A program made the translations under genes and the position numbers. From Prochlorococcus sp. AG-347-M15 (GTDB lineage Bacteria; Cyanobacteriota; Cyanobacteriia; PCC-6307; Cyanobiaceae), in assembly GCA_003281185.1 (NCBI GenBank), contig QCCS01000001.1, forward strand, positions 1 through 64,000: a stretch of 64,000 bases of DNA, written 5' to 3'. This document shows positions 1 to 22,328 of the stretch, in pieces (within the stretch, counting starts at the first letter, position 1; every line of letters begins with the position of its first letter). The notes beneath the pieces were generated by a model. It worked only from the letters and a program-made list of their open reading frames with translations. It made no database searches and was not told where the DNA came from.

Positions 1-733
1 GGGCAGTTTTTGCTTCTTCCATAACAGATGGCTCTTTATCAAAGAGGGCTATCTTAGTACATTCATCAACAAAACTCTCTTGGAATGTATTGTTTAATTT
101 TTCGTACAACCTACACAATGACCAAATACAATTACTTCTTACACCTGATTCATTATCTATCTTCAAACTTATTAAAAGTTGTTCTGCTGCTAATTGAGCG
201 TTCTCAAAAGAAACATTTCCAATTTCGGCTAAAGAACTTGATGACCATAACCTTACTGCAGCTACATCATTCTTTAAAGCATTTATTAATGGTTCTAGAA
301 CAATTTGGTTATCATAATTAGCTAAGCTCCATGCAGTTGCTCTTCTGACATAAGCATTATCATCCGTCTTCAAAAGACTGACGAGTTTCTGGACTGCGCT
401 AGGACATGGATTACGACCTAAAGCATATACAGCACTCATTCTTTCAACAGGGCAAGGTTGATCAAGCAATGGCAATAAAAGGGGGAAAGATCTTTGATCT
501 CTAAACTCACAAAATATTCGTAATCCTTGTATTCGCTCTTCTCTATTACCTTTAAGCAATTTCAACGCTTCATCACACTCTTGACTAATATTTAAATTTT
601 TTGAAAAAGCATCTTCGTCAATTTGTTCTAAAGGATCTATTTCAATCTCTAAAGCCAATTCTCTTGCCAAAACATCTGGATCAACCGCAATTTCCGCTAG
701 GCTTTCTTTTTTAGGATCCTCATTTTTCGTCAT
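1..733 (-). CDS. HEAT-repeat protein, 3' end cut by window edge
   Basis: Translating the minus strand from ATG at 733 gives an acidic N-terminus (MTKNEDPKKESLAE), then helical repeats with the HEAT/PBS-lyase pattern: VERMSAVYALG, VRRATAWSLAN, VRLWSSSSLAE and VRSNCIWSLCRL, spaced about 30-40 residues apart. The frame is open to base 1, so at least 244 residues are present and the C-terminus lies outside the window. HEAT/armadillo-like solenoids usually act as protein-binding scaffolds. In cyanobacteria the related CpcE/F-type repeats occur in bilin lyases, but nothing here shows lyase activity. It lies downstream of, and in the same direction as, the small membrane peptide gene and rlmN. The family is sure; the partner is unknown. 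Confidence 0.85.
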   Translation of the reverse strand, partial: MTKNEDPKKESLAEIAVDPDVLARELALEIEIDPLEQIDEDAFSKNLNISQECDEALKLLKGNREERIQGLRIFCEFRDQRSFPLLLPLLDQPCPVERMSAVYALGRNPCPSAVQKLVSLLKTDDNAYVRRATAWSLANYDNQIVLEPLINALKNDVAAVRLWSSSSLAEIGNVSFENAQLAAEQLLISLKIDNESGVRSNCIWSLCRLYEKLNNTFQESFVDECTKIALFDKEPSVMEEAKTA

Positions 734-752
734 TGTTAAAAAACTAAAAATA

Positions 753-878
753 TTAATTCATGGGGGCAGGAGACATCATATCTCCAGGCAACCAAATTCT
801 TGCACTTACGGCAAAGAAGGCAATCCCAAAAAGTGCGACGATGGCGAATGGTAAAACTTTTGTCTTAATAAAACCCAA
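753..878 (-). CDS. Small single-span membrane protein, about 41 aa, unknown
   Basis: A short minus-strand frame begins at TTG (878) and ends at TAA (753), 19 bases before the HEAT-repeat gene starts. The peptide has a short basic head (GFIKTK), one strongly hydrophobic stretch (LPFAIVALFGIAFFAVSA), then RIWLPGDMMSPAPMN. This is one membrane span with a defined polar tail. No ATG is available: a stop codon lies in frame at 888-890, so TTG is the only conventional start. The size and shape resemble small photosystem or cytochrome b6f subunits, but I do not recognise it as any named one. It is too short for ordinary gene finders and could be missed. Composition and fit between neighbours support it as real; function is unknown. 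Confidence 0.55.
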   Translation of the reverse strand: MGFIKTKVLPFAIVALFGIAFFAVSARIWLPGDMMSPAPMN

Positions 879-951
879 AGAATCAAATCATATTTAGTCA
901 ATAATAACCTGTTTAAGAGACTTTTAAAAAATTTTTATTAGATAATATTAT

Positions 952-2007
<1,056 letters not shown>

Positions 2008-2023
2008 TTAGTTCAAACTATTT

Positions 2024-2179
<156 letters not shown>

Positions 2180-2228
2180 TTATTAATTAAAAATTCATTC
2201 TAGTTACTTAAATGATAATAGATAATAT

Positions 2229-11599
<9,371 letters not shown>

Positions 11600-11836
11600 C
11601 CAAGAAAACCTGCGATTATGTTAAATTTACTATTTACTTTCAATTTACTAAAAATTTAGCTATTTATCCTTTCTTTTAATTTAAAATCAATAAAAAAATT
11701 TAGATTTCAACAAAAAATTTAATTTAGTAAGATGATTAAAAATTTAGAAAAATGGTTGCAAAACCATTAACCAAGAAAGTAAAAACTAAAAATTAAGAAA
11801 AATTTCCAGTAATTCCTTATATTAGCAGCTATTGAG
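11600..11836 (-). promoter_or_regulatory. AT-rich spacer upstream of rpoB; likely promoter and leader
   Basis: The 237 bases between tatD and rpoB contain no supported coding frame. The tatD-proximal part holds a hairpin with a following T-rich stretch. The rpoB-proximal 150 bases are very A/T-rich, with several TAAAT-type stretches that could serve as -10 elements, but no single promoter can be picked by eye. Because the hairpin should stop transcription from rpsT-tatD, the rpoBC promoter is inferred to lie here. Confidence 0.4.
11742..11770 (-). terminator. Rho-independent-type hairpin after tatD
   Basis: A perfect 7-bp stem, AATGGTT (11751-11757) with AACCATT (11762-11768), closes a 4-base loop. 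Read on the minus strand it is followed by TTTCTAAATTT. It lies downstream of tatD and upstream of rpoB, as expected for a terminator, or an attenuator if read-through is partial. The stem has only two G:C pairs and the T tract is short and interrupted, so strength is uncertain. Confidence 0.55.
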
Positions 11837-12631
11837 TCAACTTATCAAGTCAAATTTAAACAAATCTTCAGCATTCTTCGAAGACTCTCTTGCAATCGTA
11901 ATTAATTCCGTAGATCGTAAATCTGCAATAAAATTCGCAACATTTTCAACAAATGCTGGTTCATTTCTTTTACCTCTAAAAGGAACAGGGGCCAAAAATG
12001 GTGAGTCGGTTTCAATTAAATATTTGTCATTAGGCACTAGCTTGGCACATTCATGAATTTCATGCGCTTTTGGGAAAGTCACTATGCCACTAAAACTTAT
12101 ATAAAATCCGAGACTCAAGAAATGCTCCATTTCCTTTGGGGTACCTGTCCAACAATGAAGGACTCCTTTAGGACATTTTCCTTTTTTGGAGAGATCATTA
12201 CATATCTCAATCATTTCATTTGCAGAATCTCTACAATGAATAATCACAGGTAGTCCAAGTTCATAAGCTAACTCCATTTGAGGAATAAGTGCATCTATTT
12301 GCTGAGTTTTATTTTCATTTTTAAAAAAATCCAAGCCCAGTTCCCCAATAGCTACAACTCTTCTATCTTCTTGAGCTGATTTTCTTAATATAGATTTTGA
12401 ATTTTTTTCCCATTTTTTCGCTTCTAAAGGATGCAAACCAACTGAATAGAAAATTTCATTAAATTCATGAGAAATTTTTTTTAACTTAGGAATCTCGTTT
12501 AATTCACAACAAGCATGAACCAATTTTTTTACCCCTTTAGAACGCAATCTTAAAACAACATCTTCAAGATCCTTCTCAAAATTTTCAAATATTAAATGAC
12601 AATGAGAATCTATGAGTTCTATATTGCTCAT
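11837..12631 (-). CDS. tatD: TatD-family metal-dependent deoxyribonuclease
   Basis: The 264-residue protein is a TatD-type TIM-barrel hydrolase. Metal ligands are visible as DSHCHL (residues 8-13), GELGLDFF, VIIHCRDS, LHCWTGT and the terminal ETDSPFLAP. Members act as magnesium-dependent 3'-5' exonucleases on DNA or RNA, with roles in DNA repair and RNA quality control. It lies 16 bases downstream of rpsT on the same strand and upstream of rpoB, an arrangement common in cyanobacteria. The family is certain; the natural substrate is inferred. Confidence 0.95.
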   Translation of the reverse strand: MSNIELIDSHCHLIFENFEKDLEDVVLRLRSKGVKKLVHACCELNEIPKLKKISHEFNEIFYSVGLHPLEAKKWEKNSKSILRKSAQEDRRVVAIGELGLDFFKNENKTQQIDALIPQMELAYELGLPVIIHCRDSANEMIEICNDLSKKGKCPKGVLHCWTGTPKEMEHFLSLGFYISFSGIVTFPKAHEIHECAKLVPNDKYLIETDSPFLAPVPFRGKRNEPAFVENVANFIADLRSTELITIARESSKNAEDLFKFDLIS

Positions 12632-12647
12632 TTTTTGTTCTAACTTT

Positions 12648-12941
12648 TTACTTTGTGAAAATTGTGGTCTTTACAAGATTATTAATTCTTGATTTCTTAT
12701 TAGCACCGTTATTCTTGTGAAGAATATTTTTTTTAACCGCTTTATCAATTAAACTAAAGGCTTTATTAAGGCTTTCTTTAACTAAATTTTTATTTTCTTC
12801 ATTAGGATCTTTTTTATATTTTTCGCAATTCTCTAAGGTTTTTTTTGTTAAAGTCTTAACTGTAGATTTATAAGACTTATTAATTAATCTATTTCTTTCG
12901 GCAATTTGTATTCTCTTTTTTGCTGATTTGTTATTGGCCAC
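12648..12941 (-). CDS. rpsT: 30S ribosomal protein S20
   Basis: This 97-residue, very lysine-rich protein starts MANNKSAKKRIQIAERNRL, the S20 signature, and ends with the conserved HKNNGANKKSRI region. S20 binds 16S rRNA near helices 9 and 44 in early 30S assembly. It is the first gene of the rpsT-tatD unit and is divergent from hisD, with about 120 bases between them holding both promoters. Confidence 0.97.
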   Translation of the reverse strand: MANNKSAKKRIQIAERNRLINKSYKSTVKTLTKKTLENCEKYKKDPNEENKNLVKESLNKAFSLIDKAVKKNILHKNNGANKKSRINNLVKTTIFTK

Positions 12942-13062
12942 AGAATGTTTATAAATAGTAGATTACAATCATAACAAATAAATCGACTACTAATCAATCA
13001 TATATAATTTAAAAAAGATATTAACTTGGGTCTTGAGCATTTAAATTTTAAAAATTAAGAAT

Positions 13063-14349
13063 ATGAAAATTATAAATAATAAAAAAGAAGCTCTCCAAGA
13101 ATTAAAAAGGATTTCTACTCGAACTAGTTCGGAGAACAACAACAAAATAAATGCAATTGTCGAAGAAATTCTTCAAGAAGTAAAAAATTATGGAGATGCA
13201 GCAGTTGAAAAATATACCAAAAAATTTGACGGATTTAACCCTGCACCTATGATTGTTAGCACGAATGAATTAAAAGATGCATGGGATGAAATTGATAACA
13301 ATTTAAAGCGTTCACTTGAGGTGGCCCATAAAAGAATTAAAAAATTCCATGAAAAAGAATTTCCATCATCTTTTACTATAAAGGGTGAATATGGTGATAT
13401 AGTCCAGCGGAGATGGAGGCCAGTAAAAAAAGCGGGAATTTATATTCCTGGAGGTAGAGCTGCTTATCCAAGTACCGTATTAATGAATGCAATACCTGCA
13501 AAAGTAGCAGGAGTTGATGAAATCATAATGGTATCCCCAGGAAACAAAGAAGGGAAAATAAATAAAACTGTTTTAGCTGCAGCTTACTTATCAGGTATTA
13601 ATAAAGTTTTTAGAATTGGGGGAGCTCAAGCAATCGGTGCTTTAGCATTTGGCACAAACCAAATCACTAAAGTTGATGTTATTACAGGTCCAGGGAATGT
13701 CTATGTAACTACTGCTAAAAAATTAATTTATGGCTCTACAGGAATTGATTCTTTAGCTGGTCCAAGTGAAATATTAATCATTTCAGATGAGACGGCTAAA
13801 AGCACTCATATAGCATCTGATTTACTTGCTCAAGCAGAACATGATCCTTTGGCCTCCTCAATACTTCTAACTACATCAAATAATCAGGCCAAGGAAGTTG
13901 CAGAGGAACTTTATAAAAAAATTGATGATCATCCAAGAAAAGAAATTTGTATGCAATCAATAAAAAATTGGGGATTAATTGTTGTTTGCGAAAATCATCA
14001 TTCATGTATTGAACTAAGCAACTACTTTGCTCCAGAACACTTAGAAATTTTAGCTTTAAATTCAAAAAAGATTCTTGAAGGTATAGAGAACGCTGGAGCA
14101 ATATTTTTAGGAAAATGGACTCCAGAAGCTGTTGGAGATTATCTCGCTGGTCCAAATCATACTTTACCCACATCAGGAAACTCTAGATTTAGTGGATCTC
14201 TTGGTGTTGAAACTTTTATGAAAAACACCTCAATCATAGAATTTAATGAACTAAGTTTGAAAGTTAACAGTTTTGATATTATAAATCTTGCTAAAAGCGA
14301 GGGCTTACATAGCCACGCTAACTCAGTACAAATAAGATTTGAAGATTAA
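13063..14349 (+). CDS. hisD: Histidinol dehydrogenase
   Basis: HisD performs the last two steps of histidine synthesis, oxidising L-histidinol to L-histidine with NAD+ and zinc. The 428-residue protein shows the family signature from [16 protein letters not shown] through AEHDPLAS, plus [37 protein letters not shown] and [10 protein letters not shown], which include zinc and substrate ligands. The length is typical. The last codons overlap the convergent rpiA by four bases. It stands alone rather than in a his operon, as is usual in cyanobacteria. Confidence 0.97.
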   Translation: MKIINNKKEALQELKRISTRTSSENNNKINAIVEEILQEVKNYGDAAVEKYTKKFDGFNPAPMIVSTNELKDAWDEIDNNLKRSLEVAHKRIKKFHEKEFPSSFTIKGEYGDIVQRRWRPVKKAGIYIPGGRAAYPSTVLMNAIPAKVAGVDEIIMVSPGNKEGKINKTVLAAAYLSGINKVFRIGGAQAIGALAFGTNQITKVDVITGPGNVYVTTAKKLIYGSTGIDSLAGPSEILIISDETAKSTHIASDLLAQAEHDPLASSILLTTSNNQAKEVAEELYKKIDDHPRKEICMQSIKNWGLIVVCENHHSCIELSNYFAPEHLEILALNSKKILEGIENAGAIFLGKWTPEAVGDYLAGPNHTLPTSGNSRFSGSLGVETFMKNTSIIEFNELSLKVNSFDIINLAKSEGLHSHANSVQIRFED

Positions 14350-15059
14350 ACAACTTTTGAAGGAGAGTAAACAACTGGAATATTATTTTCAATTTTACCA
14401 ACCAATACTTTATCTGTAAGATCAACGAATAATCCGTTTTCTAAAACTCCTGGAATATTATTAATACTCATTTCAATATCTTTTGGATTTTTAATACCAT
14501 TATTAAACAAAACATCTAGTATTAAATTCCCTTGGTCAGTAACAACTGGGCCAGCTTTTTTAGTAGCCATTCTTAAAGTACAACTGCCGTTCATTTCTGA
14601 TATAAATTCCTGAACTTGCTTCCAAGCATTGGGAATCACCTCTACTGGCAAAGGGAACGATTGATTTAGGTTTGGTACTAGTTTAGTTTCGTCAACAACA
14701 ATTAACAATTGATTAGCTCTAGATGCCACTAACTTTTCTCTAACATGGCATGCACCGCCTCCTTTTATTAATTGAAATCCCGGATCAACTTCATCTGCTC
14801 CATCAATTGCTAGATCAATTTGAGAAACGGATGCCAAATCAATAAGCGGGATACCGAGTTCAAGCGCTAAAACTTCTGACTGAAAAGAAGTTGCAACACC
14901 TTTTATATTTTGCAATTTTCCAGAATGAATTTCATTAGCGAGGCTTTTAATCATAAGCGCAGCTGTAGATCCAGAACCTAATCCGAGAATCATGTCACTC
15001 TTTATTTCCTTAATAGCTGCATCAGCAACTATTTGTTTCATTTGAGTTTGTGAATCCAA
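14346..15059 (-). CDS. rpiA: Ribose-5-phosphate isomerase A
   Basis: RpiA interconverts ribose-5-phosphate and ribulose-5-phosphate in the Calvin cycle and pentose phosphate pathway. The 237-residue protein has the phosphate-binding [11 protein letters not shown], the DGADEVDP motif with active-site aspartates, and [11 protein letters not shown] with the catalytic lysine/glutamate region. The length is normal. It is convergent with hisD, overlapping by four bases, and 46 bases downstream of the serine protease gene on the same strand. Confidence 0.97.
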   Translation of the reverse strand: MDSQTQMKQIVADAAIKEIKSDMILGLGSGSTAALMIKSLANEIHSGKLQNIKGVATSFQSEVLALELGIPLIDLASVSQIDLAIDGADEVDPGFQLIKGGGACHVREKLVASRANQLLIVVDETKLVPNLNQSFPLPVEVIPNAWKQVQEFISEMNGSCTLRMATKKAGPVVTDQGNLILDVLFNNGIKNPKDIEMSINNIPGVLENGLFVDLTDKVLVGKIENNIPVVYSPSKVV

Positions 15060-15105
15060 AATCTTTATTTATAAGTTCATAGATTATTAAATTTCAATGG
15101 ATGAT

Positions 15106-16374
<1,269 letters not shown>

Positions 16375-16392
16375 TCAAAAAATTTAATAAAT

Positions 16393-16860
16393 TTGAATTC
16401 AGAAAACGAAGTTAAACTCCACACTCTTTTAAAAAAAGTTGCCGAGGAACGGGATTTCGAAATCTGCAGTGTCAAAATAAAAACTAATCGAAATCCAATT
16501 AATATTGAAATTATTATAAAAAAAACTAATGGTGATGATATTTCGCTTGATGATTGTGCGCATTTTAATTCACCAGTATCTAATGAAATAGAAAATTCAA
16601 ATCTTTTAAATTGTTCATATGTGTTAGAAATTAGTAGTCAAGGGGTCAGTGATGAATTAACCTCGGATAGGGACTTCAAAACTTTTAAAGGATTTCCTAT
16701 TAATGTTGAACTAAACCAAAAGAATTCAAGAATAAAATTTCTGAATGGTTTACTTTATGAAAAGTCTAAAGATTATTTAGCTATTAACATTAAAGGTAAA
16801 ATAAAAAAAATCCCTTTTGATGAAGTACTAAAGATTAGTCTTTGTACATTAAAAGATTAA
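16393..16860 (+). CDS. rimP: Ribosome maturation factor RimP
   Basis: RimP assists 30S subunit maturation. I place the start at TTG (16393), giving 155 residues beginning [13 protein letters not shown], which matches the usual length and the alpha-beta N-terminal domain. An ATG at 16354 and a further upstream ATG at 16273 would add hydrophobic, non-family sequence ([10 protein letters not shown]), so they are unlikely. Family features are [29 protein letters not shown] (the conserved LEVSSPG-like turn) and [14 protein letters not shown]. It opens the rimP-nusA-rnpM-infB operon found in most bacteria and sits 34 bases before nusA. Confidence 0.88.
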   Translation: MNSENEVKLHTLLKKVAEERDFEICSVKIKTNRNPINIEIIIKKTNGDDISLDDCAHFNSPVSNEIENSNLLNCSYVLEISSQGVSDELTSDRDFKTFKGFPINVELNQKNSRIKFLNGLLYEKSKDYLAINIKGKIKKIPFDEVLKISLCTLKD

Positions 16861-16894
16861 TTATTTTCAACCATTATTCAATTACCCATCATAG

Positions 16895-18298
16895 ATGGCA
16901 TTAGTTATTCTCCCCGGTTTAAACAATCTCATTGAAGACATTAGTGAGGAAAAAAAGTTACCTCCTAATATTGTGGAGGTTGCATTACGCGAAGCATTAT
17001 TAAAAGGATACGAAAAATATAGAAGAACTTTTTATATCGGAGTTAATGAAGATCCTTTTGATGAAGATTATTTCAGCAATTTTGATGTTGGACTAGACCT
17101 AGATGAAGAAGGTTATAGAATATTATCGAGCAAAATAATTGTTGAAGAAGTTGAGAGTGATGATCATCAAATATCTCTAGTAGAAGTTAAACAAGTTGCT
17201 GAAGATGCTCAAGTAGGCGACACAGTTGTATTAGACGTTACTCCAGAAAAAGAGGATTTTGGGCGAATGGCTGCTTCAACAACTAAACAAGTTTTAGCCC
17301 AAAAATTAAGAGATCAACAAAGAAAAATGATCCAGGAAGAATTTGCTGATCTGGAAGACCCTGTATTAACTGCAAGAGTTATAAGATTTGAGAGACAATC
17401 AGTCATTATGGGAGTTAGTTCGGGCATTGGTAGACCTGAAGTAGAGGCAGAACTTCCTAAGAGAGATCAATTACCAAATGACAATTACAGAGCAAACGCA
17501 ACTTTCAAAGTTTTTTTAAAAGAAGTTAGTGAAATAGCAAGAAAAGGACCGCAACTTTTTGTTAGTAGAGCAAATGCAGGTTTAGTAGTCTATTTATTTG
17601 AAAATGAAGTACCGGAGATTCAAGAGGGGACAGTTAAGATTGTTGCTGTTTCAAGAGAAGCTAACCCTCCTTCAAGAGCTGTTGGTCCAAGAACAAAAGT
17701 AGCTGTTGATAGTATTGAAAAAGAAGTGGATCCTGTTGGTGCCTGTATTGGAGCCAGAGGAGCAAGGATTCAACAAGTAGTTAATGAATTAAGAGGCGAA
17801 AAAATTGATGTTATTAAATGGTCTTCAGACCCGATTCAATATATCTTAAACTCTCTAAGTCCTGCAAAAGTTGATTTAGTCAGATTAGTTGACCCAGAAG
17901 GTCAACATGCACACGTTTTAGTTCCTCCTGATCAATTGAGTCTCGCAATTGGTAGAGAAGGGCAAAACGTTAGACTTGCTGCAAGGTTAACTGGTTGGAA
18001 AATTGATGTCAAAAACTCACATGAATACGATCAGGAAGCAGAAGATGCCGCAGTGGCTGAATTAATCACTCAAAGGGAAGATGAAGAGAATCTTCAGCGA
18101 GAATCTGAGCTGAGATTAGAAGCTGAACAAGCTGAACGTGCTGCAGAAGATGCAAGACTAAGAGAGCTTTATCCACTTCCTGAAGATGATCAAGAATATG
18201 AAGAGGAACACTATGAAGGAGAATCCTTCTCAGATAATGATCAACTAGAGACAGTTCAAGATAGTGAAAAATCTGCTATGGAGGAGAGAAAACGTTGA
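16895..18298 (+). CDS. nusA: Transcription termination/antitermination factor NusA
   Basis: NusA binds RNA polymerase and nascent RNA and modulates pausing, termination and antitermination. The 467-residue protein has an N-terminal polymerase-binding domain (to about residue 125), an S1 domain (about 130-205), then two KH domains, seen in [13 protein letters not shown] and [21 protein letters not shown]. The C-terminus is an acidic, glutamate-rich tail (EEHYEGESF) without the Escherichia acidic repeat domains, as in other cyanobacteria. Its TGA stop overlaps the TTG start of rnpM, indicating translational coupling. Confidence 0.96.
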   Translation: MALVILPGLNNLIEDISEEKKLPPNIVEVALREALLKGYEKYRRTFYIGVNEDPFDEDYFSNFDVGLDLDEEGYRILSSKIIVEEVESDDHQISLVEVKQVAEDAQVGDTVVLDVTPEKEDFGRMAASTTKQVLAQKLRDQQRKMIQEEFADLEDPVLTARVIRFERQSVIMGVSSGIGRPEVEAELPKRDQLPNDNYRANATFKVFLKEVSEIARKGPQLFVSRANAGLVVYLFENEVPEIQEGTVKIVAVSREANPPSRAVGPRTKVAVDSIEKEVDPVGACIGARGARIQQVVNELRGEKIDVIKWSSDPIQYILNSLSPAKVDLVRLVDPEGQHAHVLVPPDQLSLAIGREGQNVRLAARLTGWKIDVKNSHEYDQEAEDAAVAELITQREDEENLQRESELRLEAEQAERAAEDARLRELYPLPEDDQEYEEEHYEGESFSDNDQLETVQDSEKSAMEERKR

Positions 18299-18567
18299 TA
18301 AAAAAAAACCCTGTTATGCGTGTATGCATTTCATGTAAAAAAACTTATGACAGAAAAAATCTTTTAAAGATTACCAATGATCATAAGCAAGGCATCATTT
18401 TTCAAACAGGGATGGGGCGTTCAGCTTACATTTGTAATTCAAAAAAATGTTATTCAGATTCCAAGATCAAAAAAAAACTTAAAAAAGCTCTAAAAATATC
18501 TTTAGAACCTGAATTCATTGAAATTTTTGAAAAAGAAATTAAGAGCTATAGTGACTATTCAAATTAG
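18295..18567 (+). CDS. rnpM: YlxR/RnpM family RNA-binding protein
   Basis: This is a 90-residue YlxR (DUF448) protein with the conserved core MRVCISCKKTYDRKNLLKI, GRSAYICNSKKCYSD and a lysine-rich helix. In Bacillus and other bacteria YlxR/RnpM binds the RNase P RNA and modulates its activity; that role here is inferred from family. It lies between nusA and infB, its standard position. The TTG start at 18295 overlaps the nusA stop; an internal ATG at 18316 is an equally plausible start that begins directly at the conserved core. Confidence 0.9.
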   Translation: MIKKNPVMRVCISCKKTYDRKNLLKITNDHKQGIIFQTGMGRSAYICNSKKCYSDSKIKKKLKKALKISLEPEFIEIFEKEIKSYSDYSN

Positions 18568-18622
18568 AGAATATAATAAAATTAGGTTTTCTTTAATTTC
18601 AAAAAAAGTAAAAACAAACTAA

Positions 18623-21600
18623 ATGACTATCAGCGATAAAATCAGAATATACGAACTTTCCAGAGACTTGAATCTGGAGAATAAGGATATACTTGATGCA
18701 GCTCAAAAACTATCAATTTCGGTAAAAAGTCACAGTAGTTCAATTAGTGCTGAAGATGCAAAAAAAATTAAAAATCTAATTAATAAAAAAAATTCAGATA
18801 AAAAAATACTTTCCATTAATAAATCTTCAACTAAACAAGAAACTTTTAAAAAAAGTAAGGACAATAAATCTCAAGTCATATCCCCTATAAAAGTAAAACC
18901 CCTCAAAGATACTTCAATCCAAAAGCCATTATTGATAAAACCTCTAAATAAACTTGAAAGTCCAAAAAAAATTTCAAATAAACCCCAAAGTCCCAATAAT
19001 TCTAATGTGATCTTAAGTTCACAATCTCAAGCAAATCTTAGAAATCAGCATTCAAGTAATAATCCTTCAAAAAATTTAAACCAAGACAAAAAAACTTTCT
19101 CAAATAACACAAACCCACCTATTAAAAGTCCAGCAAAACCTCCCATTCAATTAATCGAAAAGCCCAAAAATATAAATAACAATATTAAATCTTACGAAAC
19201 TTCCAAGAACACCTCCTTCTCAAGAGAAAAAGGAACTCTATTAAACAAACCTAATCAAAATAAAAAAAATCCTAACTCAAATAATTTCAATAATAGGATT
19301 AATACTCCAGAGCTCGTTGGGGCTCCAATTAGAAGAAAAGATCCAAATAGTCATTCTAATAAAAACAACAATAAACAAAACTCTTCTTTTCAACAAACTC
19401 TCCCCAATAAACCTAGCGGTGCACCCAATAAGCCAGGGACAAAAATTAGGCAAGGAGCTCCTAATAGGTCTGGCATGCCAAATAGGCAGGGGGCTCCCAA
19501 TAGGCAGGGGGCTCCCAATAGGCCTGGCATGCCAAATAGGCAGGGGGGCAATAGGCCTGGCTCATTTAATAGACAAGCCAATCCCAATAGACACAGAGAT
19601 CCAAATATATCTAGTGAAAATTTTAGGCAAGGAAAACCCCTTAAACAAGGTGACTTTAATAGGCCTAGTTCTAAATTCAATAGCCAAAAAACTTCTGGGA
19701 TTAGAAGGCCAGTATCGCCTAATGAACTTTTGCAACTTCAAAAAACTAATAAAACTAATAAAACTAATAAATCTGATAAAGAAAAAGTAGTTCTAAAAAA
19801 TAACGAAAAAGAAAATATGGAGTCTTCTAAAGAGAAGGCGAAAGCTCCTAATATGCGTCCAACTGCTGCGCCTGGTTCCAAAAAAACACCTCATAGAGCA
19901 TTTTCTAATACCTCAAAAAAACCAGGAAGGACGGATTGGGATGATAGTGCAAAATTAGACGCATTAAGAAATAAAAATCCCCAGAAACAAAGACAGAAAG
20001 TTCACATTATTGGAGAAATTGATGATTCATTAACGTCAGAAACTAGTGGATACTCAGGTGAGAAAGTTTCGATATTATCAGCTAGTTTGGCTCGGCCAAA
20101 GAAAGAAAAGTCTGATGAAACTTCATCTAAAAAATCTATAAAACAATTCAAGAAGAAGAAAAAAGAAACTACGAGGCAAAGACAGAAAAGGAGAGCGATG
20201 GAATTAAAGGCTGCCAAAGAAGCCAAACAAGTAAGACCAGAGATGATAATAGTGCCCGAAGATAATTTAACAGTCCAAGAATTAGCGGATAAATTGAGTC
20301 TTGAAAGTTCTGAAATAATAAAATCTCTTTTCTTTAAGGGAATAACAGCTACAGTGACTCAGTCACTTGATTTATCAACTATCGAAACAGTAGCAGAAGA
20401 GTTTGGAGTACCTGTCTTACAAGATGATATTCAAGAGGCTGCAGAAAAAACAGTTGATATGATTGAATCTGATGATATTGATAGCCTAATAAAAAGACCA
20501 CCTGTTATTACAGTAATGGGTCATGTAGATCATGGCAAAACAAGTCTTTTGGATTCCATCAGAGAATCAAGAGTAGCTTCAGGAGAAGCCGGAGGTATAA
20601 CTCAACATATAGGTGCTTATCAAGTTGAATTTGAACATGAATCTAAAAAGAAAAAATTAACTTTTCTCGACACCCCTGGTCATGAAGCCTTCACAGCAAT
20701 GAGAGCTAGAGGTACAAAAGTTACTGATGTGGCTGTTCTTGTAGTAGCAGCTGATGATGGTTGCAGGCCTCAAACTCTTGAAGCTATTAGTCATGCAAGA
20801 GCTGCTAAAGTGCCTATTGTTGTTGCAATAAATAAAATTGATAAAGAAGGAGCATCACCAGATAAGGTAAAGCAAGAACTTTCAGAAAAAGATTTAATTG
20901 CTGAAGATTGGGGAGGGGATACTGTCATGGTTCCAGTAAGTGCAATCAAAAAACAAAATATTGAAAAATTACTGGAAATGATCCTTTTAGTTTCAGAAGT
21001 AGAAGATCTACAAGCTAACCCAAATAGATCTGCCAAAGGTACTGTAATTGAAGCCCATCTAGACAAAGCTAAAGGTCCTGTAGCTACTTTGTTAGTACAA
21101 AATGGAACCTTAAAATCTGGGGATGTTTTGGCTGCAGGTTCGGTACTCGGGAAAATTAGAGCAATGGTTGATGAACATGGAAATAGAATCAAAGAAGCAG
21201 GACCATCTTTCCCTGTGGAAGCTTTAGGATTTAGCGAAGTCCCAACAGCAGGGGATGAATTTGAAGTCTACGCTGATGAGAAAACAGCTCGAGCTATTGT
21301 GGGAGATAGAGCGACAGATGCTAGAGCTACAAAATTAGCTCAGCAGATGGCCTCCAGAAGAGTGAGCTTATCATCTTTATCAACTCAAGCAAATGATGGA
21401 GAATTAAAAGAGTTAAATTTAATTCTCAAAGCCGATGTTCAAGGAAGTGTTGAAGCGATCTTAGGATCACTTGAACAATTACCAAAAAATGAAGTTCAAG
21501 TCAGAGTTCTACTTTCTGCTCCTGGAGAAATAACTGAAACAGATATAGATCTTGCAGCTGCATCAGGATCAGTAATCATTGGGTTCAATACCTCATTGGC

Positions 21601-22021
21601 ATCTGGAGCAAAAAGAGCAGCTGATGCTAATGATGTGGATATAAGGGAATATGATGTTATTTATAAACTTTTAGAGGATATTCAGTTGGCGATGGAAGGT
21701 TTACTTGAACCCGATCTTGTCGAAGAATCATTAGGTAAAGCCGAAGTTAGAGCCACTTTCGCAGTTGGTAAAGGAGCTATTGCGGGTTGTTATATACAAA
21801 ATGGCAAATTGCAAAGAAATTGTACCCTTAGAGTCATTAGATCGGATAAAATGATTTTTGAAGGTAATTTAGACTCCTTAAAAAGGGCTAAAGATGATGT
21901 AAAAGAAGTAAATACAGGATTTGAATGTGGAGTTGGTTGCGACAAATTCTCTTCATGGAATGAAGGAGACATAATTGAAGCATTTAAATTTGTTACTAAA
22001 AAGAGAACATTAACTCAATAA
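18623..22021 (+). CDS. infB: Translation initiation factor IF-2
   Basis: IF-2 is the GTPase that delivers initiator tRNA to the 30S subunit. The 1132-residue protein has a long, poorly conserved N-terminal region (about 1-540) rich in Asn, Pro, Lys and Ser. It contains a tandem NRxGxP block near residues 270-320. A conserved IF2N helix domain follows (about 545-600), then the G domain with GHVDHGKT at about 633-640, DTPGHEAF and NKID. The C-terminal domains end near [18 protein letters not shown], where fMet-tRNA binds. It is the last gene of the operon and convergent with the DUF3493 gene. The core is intact; the N-terminus is the variable part. Confidence 0.97.
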   Translation: MTISDKIRIYELSRDLNLENKDILDAAQKLSISVKSHSSSISAEDAKKIKNLINKKNSDKKILSINKSSTKQETFKKSKDNKSQVISPIKVKPLKDTSIQKPLLIKPLNKLESPKKISNKPQSPNNSNVILSSQSQANLRNQHSSNNPSKNLNQDKKTFSNNTNPPIKSPAKPPIQLIEKPKNINNNIKSYETSKNTSFSREKGTLLNKPNQNKKNPNSNNFNNRINTPELVGAPIRRKDPNSHSNKNNNKQNSSFQQTLPNKPSGAPNKPGTKIRQGAPNRSGMPNRQGAPNRQGAPNRPGMPNRQGGNRPGSFNRQANPNRHRDPNISSENFRQGKPLKQGDFNRPSSKFNSQKTSGIRRPVSPNELLQLQKTNKTNKTNKSDKEKVVLKNNEKENMESSKEKAKAPNMRPTAAPGSKKTPHRAFSNTSKKPGRTDWDDSAKLDALRNKNPQKQRQKVHIIGEIDDSLTSETSGYSGEKVSILSASLARPKKEKSDETSSKKSIKQFKKKKKETTRQRQKRRAMELKAAKEAKQVRPEMIIVPEDNLTVQELADKLSLESSEIIKSLFFKGITATVTQSLDLSTIETVAEEFGVPVLQDDIQEAAEKTVDMIESDDIDSLIKRPPVITVMGHVDHGKTSLLDSIRESRVASGEAGGITQHIGAYQVEFEHESKKKKLTFLDTPGHEAFTAMRARGTKVTDVAVLVVAADDGCRPQTLEAISHARAAKVPIVVAINKIDKEGASPDKVKQELSEKDLIAEDWGGDTVMVPVSAIKKQNIEKLLEMILLVSEVEDLQANPNRSAKGTVIEAHLDKAKGPVATLLVQNGTLKSGDVLAAGSVLGKIRAMVDEHGNRIKEAGPSFPVEALGFSEVPTAGDEFEVYADEKTARAIVGDRATDARATKLAQQMASRRVSLSSLSTQANDGELKELNLILKADVQGSVEAILGSLEQLPKNEVQVRVLLSAPGEITETDIDLAAASGSVIIGFNTSLASGAKRAADANDVDIREYDVIYKLLEDIQLAMEGLLEPDLVEESLGKAEVRATFAVGKGAIAGCYIQNGKLQRNCTLRVIRSDKMIFEGNLDSLKRAKDDVKEVNTGFECGVGCDKFSSWNEGDIIEAFKFVTKKRTLTQ
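19395..19570 (+). repeat. Tandem Pro/Gly-rich repeat inside infB
   Basis: Within the IF-2 N-terminus the DNA repeats an 18-base unit close to AATAGGCAGGGGGCTCCC, with diverged copies on either side. It encodes NRxGxP hexapeptides ([24 protein letters not shown]). The palindrome TGGCATGCCA occurs twice, about 55 bases apart. The block is much richer in G and C than its surroundings, and this opens long spurious frames on both strands. Such repeats expand and contract by slippage, so length is likely to vary among strains. Confidence 0.8.
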
Positions 22022-22034
22022 TTCATTATTTATC

Positions 22035-22274
22035 TTATGGGTCTTTGTTCCTATCAAGGAATAATAAAGTTGGGAATAGAATACAAGCACCCAATTGTAT
22101 CAATAGGTTATTTTGCTGGAATTCATTTCCACTTGCAATTTTGGAAAGCATTATTAGAAGACCTAAAAATGCCGACCCGCTAAAAGCAATCCACAATAAC
22201 CTCCTTAATCCTTTAAAGGGATTCTGGGTTTCCTTTAATAACTTCTTTTTTAATTCAGGATCTATTTTTGACAT
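22035..22274 (-). CDS. DUF3493 family small membrane protein
   Basis: The 79-residue protein starts MSKIDPELKKKLLKET at ATG 22274; a TTG four codons upstream (22286) would be a less likely start. It has a charged N-terminus, the conserved NPFKGLRRLLWIAFSGSA motif leading into a first membrane span, and a second span (LIQLGACILFPTLLFLD). This matches the low-molecular-weight DUF3493 family found in cyanobacteria and plastid-bearing organisms. No function is established that I know of. It is convergent with infB, whose stop is 13 bases away. Confidence 0.82.
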   Translation of the reverse strand: MSKIDPELKKKLLKETQNPFKGLRRLLWIAFSGSAFLGLLIMLSKIASGNEFQQNNLLIQLGACILFPTLLFLDRNKDP

Positions 22275-22328
22275 AAATACTTTCAATTATAAACTTAAGT
22301 CTATATAAAAATATGCATATTTTATTTT

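Noticed and set aside
19317-19790. Long plus-strand open frame inside infB
   Set aside because: It is in another frame of the repetitive IF-2 N-terminus, with no start signals or family features. The repeat composition alone opens it.
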